IMG/VR virus record: IMGVR_UViG_3300024518_001214
Span: 1 to 22,339 of that record
Source: a virus
DNA: 22,339 nucleotides
Direction: 5' to 3' (one strand)
The position numbers and the translations under genes were made by a program. Shown here in pieces: positions 22,322 to 22,339 of this stretch. Below the pieces are notes generated by a model. That model had not been told where the DNA came from. It saw only the letters and a list, made by a program, of their open reading frames with translations, and made no database searches. Position 1 is the stretch's first letter, and each line of letters starts with the position of its first letter.

Positions 22322-22339
22322 CCGGGGTGCCAGAGACAC

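Overview
The window is a nearly gap-free virion-morphogenesis block of a tailed phage or prophage with siphovirus-type gene order (Caudoviricetes, HK97-type head, long non-contractile tail). The evidence is the set of hallmark proteins: P27-type small terminase, large terminase, portal with a MuF-like C-terminus, HK97-type prohead protease, HK97-fold major capsid protein, gp6-like connector, gp10-like protein, tail terminator, tail-tube proteins, frameshifted tail chaperones and tape measure. GC content looks like roughly 55-60 % by eye. The host cannot be named. Most internal genes have Shine-Dalgarno-type sites, while the two plausible promoters place a -10 box only 6-7 nt from the start codon, which would give leaderless mRNAs. 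No integrase, lysis, replication or regulatory gene and no tRNA is seen.

Everything except one gene is on the minus strand, so transcription runs from the right end (about 22.3 kb) to the left. Genes are joined by ATGA or TAATG overlaps or directly abutting stop/start codons, which suggests one long translationally coupled operon. Region by region, right to left: packaging (TerS 22308-21871; a DNA methyltransferase 21874-20408; TerL 20407-18785); prohead (portal-MuF 18785-16797, protease 16782-16033, major capsid 16040-14805); an unusually long accessory virion block (14795-7672) of small beta-rich proteins, a Rossmann-like protein, a signal-peptide protein and a 655-residue beta-helix protein with 13 tandem repeats of about 20 residues; the neck (7587-6040); and the tail (two paralogous tube proteins, chaperones with a -1 frameshift, tape measure, a large lectin-like tail protein, and a tail protein cut by the left edge).

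The most striking feature is at 21.0-21.5 kb. A complete HNH endonuclease gene with its own promoter-like sequence lies on the plus strand, antisense, inside the methyltransferase. The methyltransferase frame stays open through the whole insert, so the same roughly 490 bp could encode the endonuclease on one strand and an internal loop of about 160 residues of the methyltransferase on the other. The insert has no room for an intron ribozyme. It separates the conserved motif IV half from the motif I half of the enzyme and lies between the two terminase subunits.

A second well-supported feature is a classic A-AAA-AAC slippery heptamer immediately before the stop codon of the first tail chaperone, with a potential two-tier stem-loop 5 nt downstream and an open -1 frame of 119 codons. 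This predicts a gpG/gpGT-like pair.
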